Below are positions 9,509 through 18,838 of a stretch of DNA of 64,000 bases, one piece after another (position 1 is the stretch's first letter; every line of letters starts with the position of its first letter). Where the stretch lies: the NCBI RefSeq assembly GCF_001411475.1, contig NZ_LLWH01000013.1, positions 19,468 to 83,467 of the forward strand, written 5' to 3'. Position numbers and translations under genes: made by a program. This stretch comes from Pseudomonas endophytica (GTDB taxonomy: Bacteria > Pseudomonadota > Gammaproteobacteria > Pseudomonadales > Pseudomonadaceae). A model generated the notes under the pieces. The model saw nothing but the letters and a program-made list of their open reading frames with translations. It ran no database searches and had not been told where the DNA came from.

Positions 9509-10402
9509 ATGACCACCTTCCAACGTAAAGGCATCATCCTCGCTGGCGGTGCTGGTACACGTTTACATCCCCTGACACTAGGGGTGTCAAAGCAGATGTT
9601 GCCGATTTATGACAAGCCCATGATTTTTTATCCGCTGTCCGTGCTCATGTTGGCAGGCATCCGCGAAATACTAGTCATCTCAACACCTGAAGATCTGCCT
9701 AGCTTTAGAAAACTATTAGGTGATGGTAGTCAGTATGGCATTGAGCTGAGTTATGCGGAGCAACCGACTCCAGGCGGCTTGGCACAAGCTTTTATTATTG
9801 GTGAGACATTCATTGGCAATAATCCCGTCTGCATGATTCTTGGCGATAATATTTTTTATGGGCATTACTTCTCAGAGAACTTGAGAGTTGCAATGTCGAA
9901 AACCTCGGGTGCGACAATTTTTGGCTATCACGTTTCAGATCCTGAACGCTTTGGGGTAGTTGAATTTGACGAAGCGGGACGAGCTATCAGTATTGAAGAA
10001 AAGCCAGAAAAGCCGAAATCAAATTATGTGGTTGCCGGTCTGTACTTTTATGACAATCAGGTAGTCGATATCGCTAAAAGTATCCAGCCCTCATTGCGAG
10101 GCGAACTTGAGATAACGGATATTAATTGCTTTTACCTAAAGCACAATAAGTTATCGGTAGAAATCTTAGGTCGCGGCTTTGCATGGTTGGATACGGGTAC
10201 GCATGAGTCATTGCTTGAAGCCAGCTGTTTTGTTCGTACAATAGAGCAGCGACAGGGTTTGAAGGTTGCTTGCCTAGAAGAGATAGCATTTAATTTTGGT
10301 TGGATAACGCCTGAACAATTAATGCGCCAAGCAGAAAAATATCATAGAACAGGTTACGGCCGTTATCTTTTGGAACTGTTATCTGAAAGGCATACGCCAT
10401 GA
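9509..10402 (+). CDS. rmlA: Glucose-1-phosphate thymidylyltransferase
   Basis: This 297-residue enzyme joins dTTP and glucose-1-phosphate to make dTDP-glucose, the first step of dTDP-L-rhamnose synthesis. The nucleotidyltransferase signature [11 protein letters not shown] is near the N-terminus, followed by [17 protein letters not shown] and ILGDNIFYG. The length and motifs match RmlA/RfbA. ATG 9509 follows AAGGA. It is the first gene after ops and overlaps rmlC by 4 bases. RmlB and RmlD are not in the window and must be elsewhere if rhamnose is made. Confidence 0.95.
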   Translation: MTTFQRKGIILAGGAGTRLHPLTLGVSKQMLPIYDKPMIFYPLSVLMLAGIREILVISTPEDLPSFRKLLGDGSQYGIELSYAEQPTPGGLAQAFIIGETFIGNNPVCMILGDNIFYGHYFSENLRVAMSKTSGATIFGYHVSDPERFGVVEFDEAGRAISIEEKPEKPKSNYVVAGLYFYDNQVVDIAKSIQPSLRGELEITDINCFYLKHNKLSVEILGRGFAWLDTGTHESLLEASCFVRTIEQRQGLKVACLEEIAFNFGWITPEQLMRQAEKYHRTGYGRYLLELLSERHTP

Positions 10403-10956
10403 AGTTTTCAAGTACGCCAATTTCTGGGTTGGTCGTCATTGAGCCCGAAGTGTTCCACGATGAACGTGGTTGGTTCATGGAGAGTTTTAATCTTCAGCGC
10501 TTTCGAAATGGATTACAGTCATTGAGTGTTGTGCCACCTGACTATTTTGTTCAGGATAATATTTCTAGCTCTAAAAAGGGTGTGCTCAGAGGGTTGCATT
10601 ATCAATTAAAACCTTTTGAACAAGGGAAGCTAGTCAGTGTACTACAGGGCGCAGTCTATGATGTAGCCGTGGATTTGCGCACAGAGTCGTCCACTTATGG
10701 TGAGTGGTTTGCACTCGAATTAAATGACAGTAATAAGAAAATGCTGTGGATCCCTGGTGGGTTTGCTCATGGGTTTTTAGCATTGGAAGATGATACTCGA
10801 GTAAGTTATAAGGTGACACACTTTTATGATAAGGACTCAGAGCGTAGTGTGTTGTGGAGCGACAAAAAATTAAATATTGAATGGCCTGAAATGAGTAATT
10901 ACTTTTTAAGTGAAAAAGACAGGGCGGCATCTGTATTGGATCAACTCCCTGAATAA
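10399..10956 (+). CDS. rmlC: dTDP-4-dehydrorhamnose 3,5-epimerase
   Basis: This 185-residue cupin enzyme epimerises dTDP-4-keto-6-deoxyglucose at C3 and C5. [45 protein letters not shown] and [12 protein letters not shown] are family motifs, and His in RGLHYQ is the expected catalytic base. ATG 10399 overlaps the rmlA stop (ATGA), implying translational coupling. GC content begins to fall within this gene towards the AT-rich centre of the locus. Confidence 0.95.
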   Translation: MKFSSTPISGLVVIEPEVFHDERGWFMESFNLQRFRNGLQSLSVVPPDYFVQDNISSSKKGVLRGLHYQLKPFEQGKLVSVLQGAVYDVAVDLRTESSTYGEWFALELNDSNKKMLWIPGGFAHGFLALEDDTRVSYKVTHFYDKDSERSVLWSDKKLNIEWPEMSNYFLSEKDRAASVLDQLPE

Positions 10957-11025
10957 AGATGTTGTGGGGGGCTAGACACGCTACGTATAAAGTGTTCACT
11001 GGAAAGTTAGATCGGAGTAGCGAAG

Positions 11026-12255
11026 TTGAAGAGTCACAAGGTTTCAGTGTGCGTTATTTTGTGTGCATGCCTATTGATAGTGCTTGGTGATGTGAGATTC
11101 ATTATTGGTTCTACAGGTTATTGGATTGTCTGGGGGGCTGTGATATTTACGGGTTTGTTTTTTTCTTCATGTGTAATCAGTCGAAATATTAGTGTAGATT
11201 TATTTGTATATTTAACTGGTTTTTTGTTGGTTTTTTTATCGTTTATGTTAAGCGGTTTTGCTAATCAGGATGTGTACACAATTTATCAGGGGTTTAAAAT
11301 ATTCTTTATCGCCTTAGCCTTTTTTTGTATTTATTTGAATGTTCGTGACTTGAGTGAGGCAAGTGTTTATAAGATAAGTGTATTATGCATTGCGGTTGGG
11401 CTGGTTTTGTTTTTAATGTCAAAATACGCGCTGCGTGACTTGTATGTAGAGTTAGGTGATGGGCGGCAAGGTAGCCAATTTGCTTATCCAGGAGTACTTT
11501 GGAAAACCCCCGTATTTTTTATAGGGTTTGTGGTAGCGGGCATGGTATTTGGTGCTAGAAACAAAGTGGTCTCTCTGTTCGCTTTAGTCGGTGGTCTGTT
11601 TTTGTTGAAAGCAGATTCAAGTAGGACGGGTTTTATAATTTTAGCAATGGTAGTTTTACTGTTTGCTGTTCTATGTGCTTACCTAAGACCTAAAACAGCA
11701 ATTATTTGTTCATTATTATTCTCATTGATCGGTATGGGGGCATTAATACTTTACAGTGGCGGATTTGTATTTTTCAGTCATTCAGAAGAGCCACTTGTAT
11801 TAAACCGACTCGCTGCCGGAGATCCAATACGCAGTCAAATGCTCGCAGATGGTCTTTTGCATGTAAAACAGTGTTTTCCTCTAGGGTGTGGTTTTGGTAC
11901 CGCGACCAGTGTGGTGGATGGTGCGGATATGGTGGTACACAATGCTTACCTCTCTTCGCTGGGTGATATTGGTATGTTAGGCTTTGTCGGGATAACAGTG
12001 CTTATCATATCGCCTATTTGTTTTTTTATTGCGAGACTCACTTCAGCTAGTTCTAGGGGCATCAGATCGACCTTGAATATTGCCTATTCGATTGCTGCAT
12101 TTGGGGGCGTGCTAGGATTTGCACTTCTTTTAATGTTGCATCCTTTCAGTACTGAACTCTCTGAATGGGGGATTTGGATTCTGATGGTGTCTTTATTGTC
12201 TACCTTTTCTCAGCGAATAACTGCAGTAACAGATGATGAAAAGGTCGCTATATAA
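11026..12255 (+). CDS. wzy: O-antigen polymerase/ligase-family membrane protein (candidate Wzy)
   Basis: This 409-residue, very hydrophobic protein has about ten to twelve predicted membrane segments and a large loop after the middle (around residues 250-310) with GDPIRSQMLADGLLHVKQCFPLGCGFGTA and VVHNAYLSSLGDIGMLGF. The H-N-x-Y-L pattern in that loop is typical of the Wzy_C/O-antigen ligase superfamily. Beside a Wzx and ahead of glycosyltransferases it is most likely the Wzy that polymerises repeat units in the periplasm, though a ligase role cannot be excluded by sequence alone. The start is TTG 11026 with GGAG upstream. Strongly AT-rich. Confidence 0.75.
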   Translation: MKSHKVSVCVILCACLLIVLGDVRFIIGSTGYWIVWGAVIFTGLFFSSCVISRNISVDLFVYLTGFLLVFLSFMLSGFANQDVYTIYQGFKIFFIALAFFCIYLNVRDLSEASVYKISVLCIAVGLVLFLMSKYALRDLYVELGDGRQGSQFAYPGVLWKTPVFFIGFVVAGMVFGARNKVVSLFALVGGLFLLKADSSRTGFIILAMVVLLFAVLCAYLRPKTAIICSLLFSLIGMGALILYSGGFVFFSHSEEPLVLNRLAAGDPIRSQMLADGLLHVKQCFPLGCGFGTATSVVDGADMVVHNAYLSSLGDIGMLGFVGITVLIISPICFFIARLTSASSRGIRSTLNIAYSIAAFGGVLGFALLLMLHPFSTELSEWGIWILMVSLLSTFSQRITAVTDDEKVAI

Positions 12256-12256
12256 G

Positions 12257-13492
12257 ATGATTTTGCAATTTAAAAATGTGAGCTTATTGTTCGTGGCTCA
12301 GTTAGTTAGCTATTTGATTCCAATCTTGGAAGTGCCAATTTTGGCCAGAGCCTTAGGTGTGGATGAATATGGTCATATATTACTTATTCAAACGACAGCG
12401 CTATTATGTTCGCTTGTGGTTGAGTATGGTTACTCTTTGAGTGGCTCACGGCAAGTAGCGCTAAGTGCGGGTGAAAGGCCATTGCTGTCGAAGATTTATA
12501 ATGAGGTTATGTCAGCAAAAATAGTGTTGACATTAGCTGTGGTAATTGTATCGCTGTTCGTTTTTTATATCTTTAAGATTGATGTTAATCCTCTAACGGC
12601 TATATGGGGGTATCTTTATTTCTTTGCCTTTGGTTTTAGTACTATTTGGCTATTTCAGGGGCTGGAAAGAATAACCTTCCCAGTTGTATTTGAAGTGTGC
12701 CTGAGGTTTGTTGGGTTGCTGGTGTTGTATTTATTTATCAGTCAGCCTGAAGATGCTTCGAAAGCACTGATGATTATGTCATCGTTTGCGTTACTCAACA
12801 CGGTGGTGGGTTTTTACCTTGTTTATAGAGTTCTTGGTAGATTTTCATTTAGTTTAAAAGGTGGGGTGACTCAAATAAAAAATGGTTTTCATAGTTTCTT
12901 ATACAAGAGTTCTAATAACATTATGATGAGTGCTGGGCCGGCTTTAGTCGGTGTTATGTGCGGTCAGGCCGCTGTAGCAAAATTTGCACCGGCTGAAAAA
13001 ATAATAAAGGCTTCAGTGGGTTTGGTTGGGCCAGTTCTGATCGGTATTTATCCTTATTTAAGTCGCAAGTTATTAAAAAGCACCTCTATTAATTTAAAAC
13101 TATCAAGCTTTATCGTGGGGGGGTTGTTCCTTGCAGGCGTTCTAGGCGCAGGAGTTATTTTTGCGTTGGGCGAATTTCTAATAAGTATCATGCTAGGGCC
13201 AGGCTTCGAGGAAGCTATCGTGATCCTGCGTATTTTTGTCTTCATCATTCCTTTCAGGATGATGAATCAAGCGATTGGGTTGACGATATTTATGCCTTTA
13301 GGGAAAGATCGTATACTCAGTTTTCTATTAATAATTTTTTCAACGCTGTCACTGATTTTAGCTGCGGTGCTTTCGTACGCGTTTCAATTAAAAGGCATTG
13401 TATATGGGTTCGTGCTGTCTGAAATTGTTTTTTCAGTAGCGTTAATCTTATGTTCGATGAAAATCAAGCAGGTAGAGAACAGCGTATGCTGA
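12257..13492 (+). CDS. wzx: Wzx-type O-antigen flippase
   Basis: This 411-residue polytopic protein belongs to the polysaccharide transporter (MATE/MOP) superfamily. FVAQLVSYLIPILEVPILARALGVDEYG in the first helices and the SSNNIMMSAGPALVGVMCGQAAVAKFAPAEKI region are characteristic. It should flip undecaprenyl-linked repeat units to the periplasm. The frame is open from ATG 12233, inside wzy; I prefer ATG 12257, two bases after the wzy stop, since the first helix then starts about 10 residues in, as in the family. The spacing to AAGG at 12240 is long, so the start is uncertain. Very AT-rich. Confidence 0.85.
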   Translation: MILQFKNVSLLFVAQLVSYLIPILEVPILARALGVDEYGHILLIQTTALLCSLVVEYGYSLSGSRQVALSAGERPLLSKIYNEVMSAKIVLTLAVVIVSLFVFYIFKIDVNPLTAIWGYLYFFAFGFSTIWLFQGLERITFPVVFEVCLRFVGLLVLYLFISQPEDASKALMIMSSFALLNTVVGFYLVYRVLGRFSFSLKGGVTQIKNGFHSFLYKSSNNIMMSAGPALVGVMCGQAAVAKFAPAEKIIKASVGLVGPVLIGIYPYLSRKLLKSTSINLKLSSFIVGGLFLAGVLGAGVIFALGEFLISIMLGPGFEEAIVILRIFVFIIPFRMMNQAIGLTIFMPLGKDRILSFLLIIFSTLSLILAAVLSYAFQLKGIVYGFVLSEIVFSVALILCSMKIKQVENSVC

Positions 13493-14280
13493 CAATTATC
13501 ACCGCTACTTACAATAGAGCCTACACACTTCCAAGGTTGTTCGAGAGCCTATTAAAGCAAAATGAAATTAATTTCGAGTGGGTTGTAGTAGATGATGGTA
13601 GTAATGATGAAACAGATAGATTGTTGAAGGACTTTCAAAGCAGATCGCCCTTTCCTATGAAAGTCGTGAAGCAAATAAATTCTGGTAAACATGTCGCCAT
13701 CAACACGGGTGTTAGAGCAAGTAGTCGCGAGTGGATCTACTTAGTGGATAGCGATGATGCTCTTCCTGTTGATGCAACAGAAGTTTTTGCAGCAACTTTA
13801 TTTGAATATGACGATAAGCAAACAGTTGGATATTGTTTCAGGAAGGAGAAATTCTCCGGCGTTATCGTAGGACGACCTTGCCAAGGGGCATTCACAGATC
13901 ATGACGTAATGACGCCTACTGAAGCGGGAGGTTTATATAGAGGCGATTTGGCATATATTTTTAAGCGAGAGGCTTTGATAAAATATCCCTTTCCTGTGTT
14001 TGAAGGTGAAAAGTTTGTTCCGGAGCTATTAATTTGGAATCGGGTATCAGATGAAGGTGTAATCAAGGTTTTTGGTAATAAAACTCTTTACATTTGCGAA
14101 TATCTAGAGGATGGATATTCTGCAAATTTTTCAAGTTGTTTGCGCCGTAATCCACTCGGTTTTGGTTTGTACTACAAGTACCAGATTGCTCGTGAAAAAA
14201 AAATACATAGAAAAGTCAAATGCTTGATCAGATATTTACAGTGCCTAGTATTTAGAATGACTAAAGAGCGTGTTTCTTGA
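13486..14280 (+). CDS. Family 2 glycosyltransferase
   Basis: This 264-residue GT-A enzyme starts MLTIITATYNRAYTLPRLFESL and has WVVVDDGSNDETD and the metal-binding YLVDSDDA motif, all standard for GT2. It should add a sugar to the lipid-linked O-unit on the cytoplasmic face. Donor and acceptor cannot be told from sequence. ATG 13486 overlaps the wzx stop by 7 bases; the open frame starts earlier at 13450 but lacks the family N-terminus there. Confidence 0.85.
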   Translation: MLTIITATYNRAYTLPRLFESLLKQNEINFEWVVVDDGSNDETDRLLKDFQSRSPFPMKVVKQINSGKHVAINTGVRASSREWIYLVDSDDALPVDATEVFAATLFEYDDKQTVGYCFRKEKFSGVIVGRPCQGAFTDHDVMTPTEAGGLYRGDLAYIFKREALIKYPFPVFEGEKFVPELLIWNRVSDEGVIKVFGNKTLYICEYLEDGYSANFSSCLRRNPLGFGLYYKYQIAREKKIHRKVKCLIRYLQCLVFRMTKERVS

Positions 14281-14281
14281 C

Positions 14282-15370
14282 ATGAAAATACTTTACATAA
14301 TTACAGGCCTCGGCGTTGGTGGGGCTGAGCGACAAGTGTTGGACCTAGCGGATCGATTTAGTGATCAGGGGCATTCCGTCGAAATCTGCTACTTAACGGG
14401 GCCTGTTTTATTACAGCCGAAAAATAAAAGTGTTAAATTGATTGGGTTGGAGCTGGGTAAGTCGGTGGTTGGTTTTGTCAAGGGAGTACTGAATCTTAGA
14501 GCTATTATTAAAGCTTTTGATCCTGATGTTGTTCATGCACACATGTTACATGCCAATTTGTTCTCCCGCGTTGTAAGACTTATTTGCCCTATAAAAAGAT
14601 TAGTTAATACGGCACACAGCACTAATGAAGGTGGGCGCGTTAGAATGTTGGCATACCGCTTGACCCATCCATTGGTCGATGTGTCTACGAATGTAACGCT
14701 TGAAGCAGTCAAGGTTTTTGAACAAAAAAAAGCTTGTCCCATTGGATCTATGCAAGCCGTATCAAATGGAATCGATACAGAGCTATTTAAGCCTGACTCT
14801 TTCGCTCGCAACCTTATCAGAACTTCTGAATGTATCAGTGACCATGAAGAGCTTATTGTCGCTGTGGGGCGTTTAGTTGATGCGAAAGACTATAGGAATT
14901 TATTGAATGCCTTTAATAATCTTTCGAAGAAACGGCCAAATATTAAGTTGTGGATAGTGGGTGATGGGCCTGAAAGAAAACAGTTGGACGATTTAGTAAG
15001 TCACTTAGGCATTGATCATCTTGTAAAATTTTTAGGCGTAAGGTCTGACGTCTCGCGTGTTTATAATGCCGCGGACCTATATGTTCTTTCTTCAGCCTGG
15101 GAAGGATTTGGGTTAGTAGTCGCCGAAGCCATGGCCTCAGAATGTGTTGTTGTAGTGACGGATTGTGGTGGAGTGAAAGAGGTCGTTGGTGATTTTGGAT
15201 TTGTTGCGCCAGCAAAAAACTCTTCAGCTTTATTTAATGCGATGAATGATGCATTGAGTCTTTCGACAGAAAGTGCAGAGAAAATGACCAAAGCTGCACG
15301 AGATCGAATAGTCAATATTTACTCAATCGACAAAATAGTTGAGAAGTGGTCTGATATTTATCAAGGTTAG
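14282..15370 (+). CDS. Family 4 glycosyltransferase
   Basis: This 362-residue GT-B enzyme opens with MKILYIITGLGVGGAERQV, the glycine-rich acceptor-side motif of GT4. It has VHAHMLHANLFSRV in the N-domain, and in the C-domain VAVGRLVDAKDYRNLLNAF and the EGFGLVVAEAMA nucleotide-sugar motif (E-x7-E). It likely builds the O-unit; the sugar transferred is unknown. ATG 14282 lies just after the preceding stop; an in-frame GTG at 14270 is possible. About 170 bases of AT-rich DNA without a gene follow. Confidence 0.85.
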   Translation: MKILYIITGLGVGGAERQVLDLADRFSDQGHSVEICYLTGPVLLQPKNKSVKLIGLELGKSVVGFVKGVLNLRAIIKAFDPDVVHAHMLHANLFSRVVRLICPIKRLVNTAHSTNEGGRVRMLAYRLTHPLVDVSTNVTLEAVKVFEQKKACPIGSMQAVSNGIDTELFKPDSFARNLIRTSECISDHEELIVAVGRLVDAKDYRNLLNAFNNLSKKRPNIKLWIVGDGPERKQLDDLVSHLGIDHLVKFLGVRSDVSRVYNAADLYVLSSAWEGFGLVVAEAMASECVVVVTDCGGVKEVVGDFGFVAPAKNSSALFNAMNDALSLSTESAEKMTKAARDRIVNIYSIDKIVEKWSDIYQG

Positions 15371-15538
15371 AATAGTCGTGTTTGTTGCTTCGCGTTTAAT
15401 GCTGGTCAAATACTGGCTATTTAATGAGTTATTACGTCCGCCTTGTTTTTTTAGCAATATTTTTAGTGCGGGCTACGTAGTATTAAAAAAGTATTAATTT
15501 TAAGTTTATTAATTGTAATTGTTAGTCGAGTAATTTGA

Positions 15539-16666
15539 ATGGTTAAAAGTATTGCACTAATTGGTACGCTTGCCTCTTGTGTGCTCGGTTTTCGTAAAGA
15601 TTTAATCAAAGGACTGGTTTCGAAAGGTGTGAAAGTCTATGCTTTCGCTCTTGATTATGACGAAGTGAGTAAAAGTGAAGTAAGATTGCTTGGTGCCGAA
15701 CCCGTCGACTACACTTTTAGCCGCTCCGGTCTGAATCCTATAGCTGATATTGTTGATACGCTTAAACTTGCGAAGTTAATTAAATCTATTGGGCCTGAAT
15801 TGGTCTTCTGCTATTTTGCTAAGCCCGTAATTTTTGGAACTATAGCTGCTAAGATCGCTGGGGTTAGCAGGCGAATTGGTATGCTTGAAGGGCTAGGATA
15901 TGTTTTTACAGATCAGCCTAGTGGTACTCGATTTAAAACTAAGTTTCTAAAAGCTGTGCAAGTTATGCTGTATAGAATTGCATTGCCGAGTTTAGAAAGA
16001 TTGGTATTGCTTAATGAGGATGATCAAAAAGATCTTGTTGAAAAATACAAAATATCTGTTAAGAAAGTAAGTATTCTAGGTGGGATCGGATTAGATATTT
16101 CTCAATACCATTACTCACGGCCCCCCGTCTCCCCTATAACATTTATCTTTATAGGGCGTTTGTTGGCCGAAAAAGGTATTCATGAATTTATTGCGGCTGC
16201 AAAAAAAGTTAAAGCTGAATGCTTAGATGTAACCTTTGTTGTTCTGGGTGGTATTGATCATGATAATCCTGGTGCATTGACTGAGGGTGCTCTTGATGAA
16301 GTTATTAATAGTGGCTTGATCACTTATCCTGGGCATGTTGAGGATGTTGCAGTCTGGCTTAGAAGTTCGAGTGTTTTTGTACTTCCATCCTATAGGGAAG
16401 GGATGCCGAGAAGTACTCAGGAAGCTATGGCGATTGGGCGCGCAGTCATCACTTCTGATGTGCCTGGATGCCGGGATACTGTTGAAGATGGTGTTAATGG
16501 GTTTTTAGTAAAGCCCTGGTCTCCTGATGATATTTATTCGAAAATGATGTTTTTTGTAAAAAACAAAGATCAGGTAGTAAATATGGGATTGGCCAGTTAT
16601 CGAATCGCTGTTAGTTCATATGACGTAAGCTTAGTTAACGAAAAAATTTATTCATATCTTAAGTGA
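15539..16666 (+). CDS. Family 4 glycosyltransferase, second copy type
   Basis: This 375-residue GT-B enzyme has an N-domain with MVKSIALIGTLASCVLGFRKDLI and PELVFCYFAKPVIFGTIAAK, and a C-domain with FIFIGRLLAEKGIHEFIAAA and SYREGMPRSTQEAMAIGRAVI. The latter is the E-x7-E donor-binding region (E in REGMP and in QEAMA). Its closest general resemblance is to PglA/WbuB-like transferases that act on N-acetylated 6-deoxysugars, which fits the QuiNAc/FucNAc module that follows, but the donor is not proven. ATG 15539 follows a 168-base gap, so this gene could be the start of a conserved wbp sub-block. Confidence 0.82.
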   Translation: MVKSIALIGTLASCVLGFRKDLIKGLVSKGVKVYAFALDYDEVSKSEVRLLGAEPVDYTFSRSGLNPIADIVDTLKLAKLIKSIGPELVFCYFAKPVIFGTIAAKIAGVSRRIGMLEGLGYVFTDQPSGTRFKTKFLKAVQVMLYRIALPSLERLVLLNEDDQKDLVEKYKISVKKVSILGGIGLDISQYHYSRPPVSPITFIFIGRLLAEKGIHEFIAAAKKVKAECLDVTFVVLGGIDHDNPGALTEGALDEVINSGLITYPGHVEDVAVWLRSSSVFVLPSYREGMPRSTQEAMAIGRAVITSDVPGCRDTVEDGVNGFLVKPWSPDDIYSKMMFFVKNKDQVVNMGLASYRIAVSSYDVSLVNEKIYSYLK

Positions 16667-16720
16667 TTTTCTGGATTTATGTTTGGATTTGAATTTGTGA
16701 TGCAGGATGAGCGCTTGCCG

Positions 16721-17680
16721 ATGAAAAAAATTTTTATTACTGGCTCTAATGGGTTTGTAGGTAGTGCAGTGGTCGCACGGTTAGCATCTTCAAAGAACTA
16801 TAATTTAGAAGTTCCGATGCGCCGGGAGGGCGAGTATGTTGTTGACGGTGTTGTACCTGTATATGTGGGGGCAGACTATCTCACCAGCGGCGACGTACCT
16901 TTAATCGGCGTAGATATCTTGGTGCATTGTGCAGCTCGAGTTCATATCATGGCTGATACCTCGACGGATCCGTTGAATGAGTTTAGAAAAATAAATGTCG
17001 AAGGTACATTAAAGCTTGCTCAACAAGCGGTGAAGTCGGGTGTAAAACGCTTTATTTTTATCAGCTCAGTTAAGGTTAATGGCGAATCAACAGCGCCAGG
17101 AATCCCTTTTTCAGCTCACGATGATCCCGCGCCTGCTGACGCTTACGGGGTTTCTAAGAAGGAAGCCGAGCAGCAGTTAATCTCATTTGGTCAGCGTACT
17201 GGACTCGAAATTGTAATTATCAGGCCTGTGCTTGTTTATGGACCTGGCGTAAAAGCAAACTTTCATAGTCTAATGAAGTTGCTCAATAAAGGATACCCAT
17301 TACCATTAGGTGCGATTAATAATAAGCGCAGTCTAGTGGCTTTGGATAATCTCGTCGATTTGATAGTTACTTGTGTTGAGCATCCCGGGGCTGCGAATCA
17401 GACGTTCATGGTTAGTGATGATGATGACATGTCGACAACTGAGTTACTGGTTCGTATGAGCAAGGCCTTAGGTCGTAAATCATATTTGATACCAATACCT
17501 TCTTTGTTGCTGATTAAGGGGGCTGCATTGCTGGGGCGTGGCGCAATCGCCACACGTTTATGCGGATCTTTGCAAGTTGATATTAGCAAAACAAAGCATA
17601 TGTTAGGATGGCATCCTCCCTTATCTGTTGAAGAGGCATTATTAAAGTGTGCTCAGCATTTTCAGGGGCACGCTCAGTAG
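16721..17680 (+). CDS. wbpV: NAD-dependent epimerase/reductase, WbpV-like
   Basis: This 319-residue extended SDR has the Rossmann motif ITGSNGFVGSAVV, ISSVKVNGE and the catalytic YGVSKKEAE (YxxxK). With WbpL and WbpM directly downstream it matches the arrangement known in P. aeruginosa serotype O6, where WbpV reduces the C4 keto group made by WbpM to give UDP-QuiNAc. A UDP-GlcNAc C4 epimerase-type or FucNAc-forming activity is the alternative. ATG 16721 (MKKIFITGSNG) is chosen over upstream in-frame codons at 16679 and 16700; AGGATGAG precedes it. Confidence 0.82.
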   Translation: MKKIFITGSNGFVGSAVVARLASSKNYNLEVPMRREGEYVVDGVVPVYVGADYLTSGDVPLIGVDILVHCAARVHIMADTSTDPLNEFRKINVEGTLKLAQQAVKSGVKRFIFISSVKVNGESTAPGIPFSAHDDPAPADAYGVSKKEAEQQLISFGQRTGLEIVIIRPVLVYGPGVKANFHSLMKLLNKGYPLPLGAINNKRSLVALDNLVDLIVTCVEHPGAANQTFMVSDDDDMSTTELLVRMSKALGRKSYLIPIPSLLLIKGAALLGRGAIATRLCGSLQVDISKTKHMLGWHPPLSVEEALLKCAQHFQGHAQ

Positions 17681-17699
17681 ATATGAATAAGTAGCCAGT

Positions 17700-18752
17700 A
17701 TGAGTTTAATGGGATTTTTGATGAATTATTTAATATTGCTTGCTCCTGCTGCCGCGATCTTGGCACTTCTACTGACTGGGTTATTGCGCAGGTATGCCAT
17801 AGCGCGAAGTATAATTGACGTGCCCACTGAGCGAAGCTCTCACTCTGTGCCAACGCCGCGAGGTGGGGGGGTGGGAATTGTTTTATCTTTTTTGGTAATG
17901 TTACCGTTATTGTCAATGTGGGACATTATTTCAAACAATATCTTATGGGGTTTCTTTGGCGCTGGTTCATTAGTAGCGTTAATAGGTTTTCTTGATGATC
18001 ATGGCCATATCGCTGCTCGGTGGAGGCTACTTGGACACTTCAGTGCAGCAGCATGGATTCTTTATTGGTTCGGTGGATTTCCAAGTATAAATATTTTTGG
18101 TATGACTATTTATTTATCATGGCTTGGACATTTGCTCGCGGCTTTTTTTCTTGTGTGGATGCTTAATCTTTATAATTTTATGGACGGTATTGATGGTCTT
18201 GCTAGTGTTGAGGCAGTCAGTTCCTGTTTAAGTGCCAGTTTTATATATTGGCTGGTTGGCTATTCGGATCTAGCAGGGATGCCAGTAATATTGAGTATGT
18301 CTGTCTTAGGTTTCCTTTTTTGGAATTTTCCCCCAGCTCGGATCTTTATGGGGGATGCGGGGAGCGGTTTTTTAGGCATCATTTTAGCTGGTTTCTCAAT
18401 ACAAGCAGCTTGGCACGACACTAATCTGCTATGGATATGGCTGATCTTACTAGGCGTATTCATAGTCGACGCGACCCTCACTCTGTTTAGGCGTTTTATC
18501 AGCGGTTGCAAAGTTTATGAAGCTCACCGTAGTCATGCATATCAATTCGCTTCTCGAAAAGTTGGTAGCCACTTACCTGTGACATTTTCCATTTTAGCTA
18601 TCAATATCTTTTGGTTATTACCTATCGCGCTATGTGTGGCCTTGCTTGGCTTGAATGGATTGATTGGACTGCTAGTTGCTTACGTGCCGCTTGTTTTTTT
18701 AGCCTTTAAATATCATGCAGGAGAATCCGAGCTGTCAGCCAGTTCGCGATAG
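17700..18752 (+). CDS. wbpL: Undecaprenyl-phosphate sugar-1-phosphate transferase, WbpL-like
   Basis: This 350-residue polytopic enzyme is of the WecA/MraY family and should start each O-unit by moving GlcNAc-, FucNAc- or QuiNAc-1-phosphate to undecaprenyl phosphate. The motifs PTERSSHSVPTPRGGG, FLDDHGHI, NLYNFMDGIDGLAS and RIFMGDAGSGFLG are the conserved cytoplasmic and metal-binding loops. About ten to eleven membrane segments are evident. ATG 17700 is the longest start; ATG 17721 (MNYLILLAP) with GGGA eight bases upstream is also credible. It lies between wbpV and wbpM as in P. aeruginosa. Confidence 0.9.
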   Translation: MSLMGFLMNYLILLAPAAAILALLLTGLLRRYAIARSIIDVPTERSSHSVPTPRGGGVGIVLSFLVMLPLLSMWDIISNNILWGFFGAGSLVALIGFLDDHGHIAARWRLLGHFSAAAWILYWFGGFPSINIFGMTIYLSWLGHLLAAFFLVWMLNLYNFMDGIDGLASVEAVSSCLSASFIYWLVGYSDLAGMPVILSMSVLGFLFWNFPPARIFMGDAGSGFLGIILAGFSIQAAWHDTNLLWIWLILLGVFIVDATLTLFRRFISGCKVYEAHRSHAYQFASRKVGSHLPVTFSILAINIFWLLPIALCVALLGLNGLIGLLVAYVPLVFLAFKYHAGESELSASSR

Positions 18753-18838
18753 GGTGACAATTAAACTTATGATTAAACTTTTAGGCGGTTTTTTCTTGTT
18801 TGCTGTTTTTCATAGTTATAGAAAGGGTGGCAAAATTT

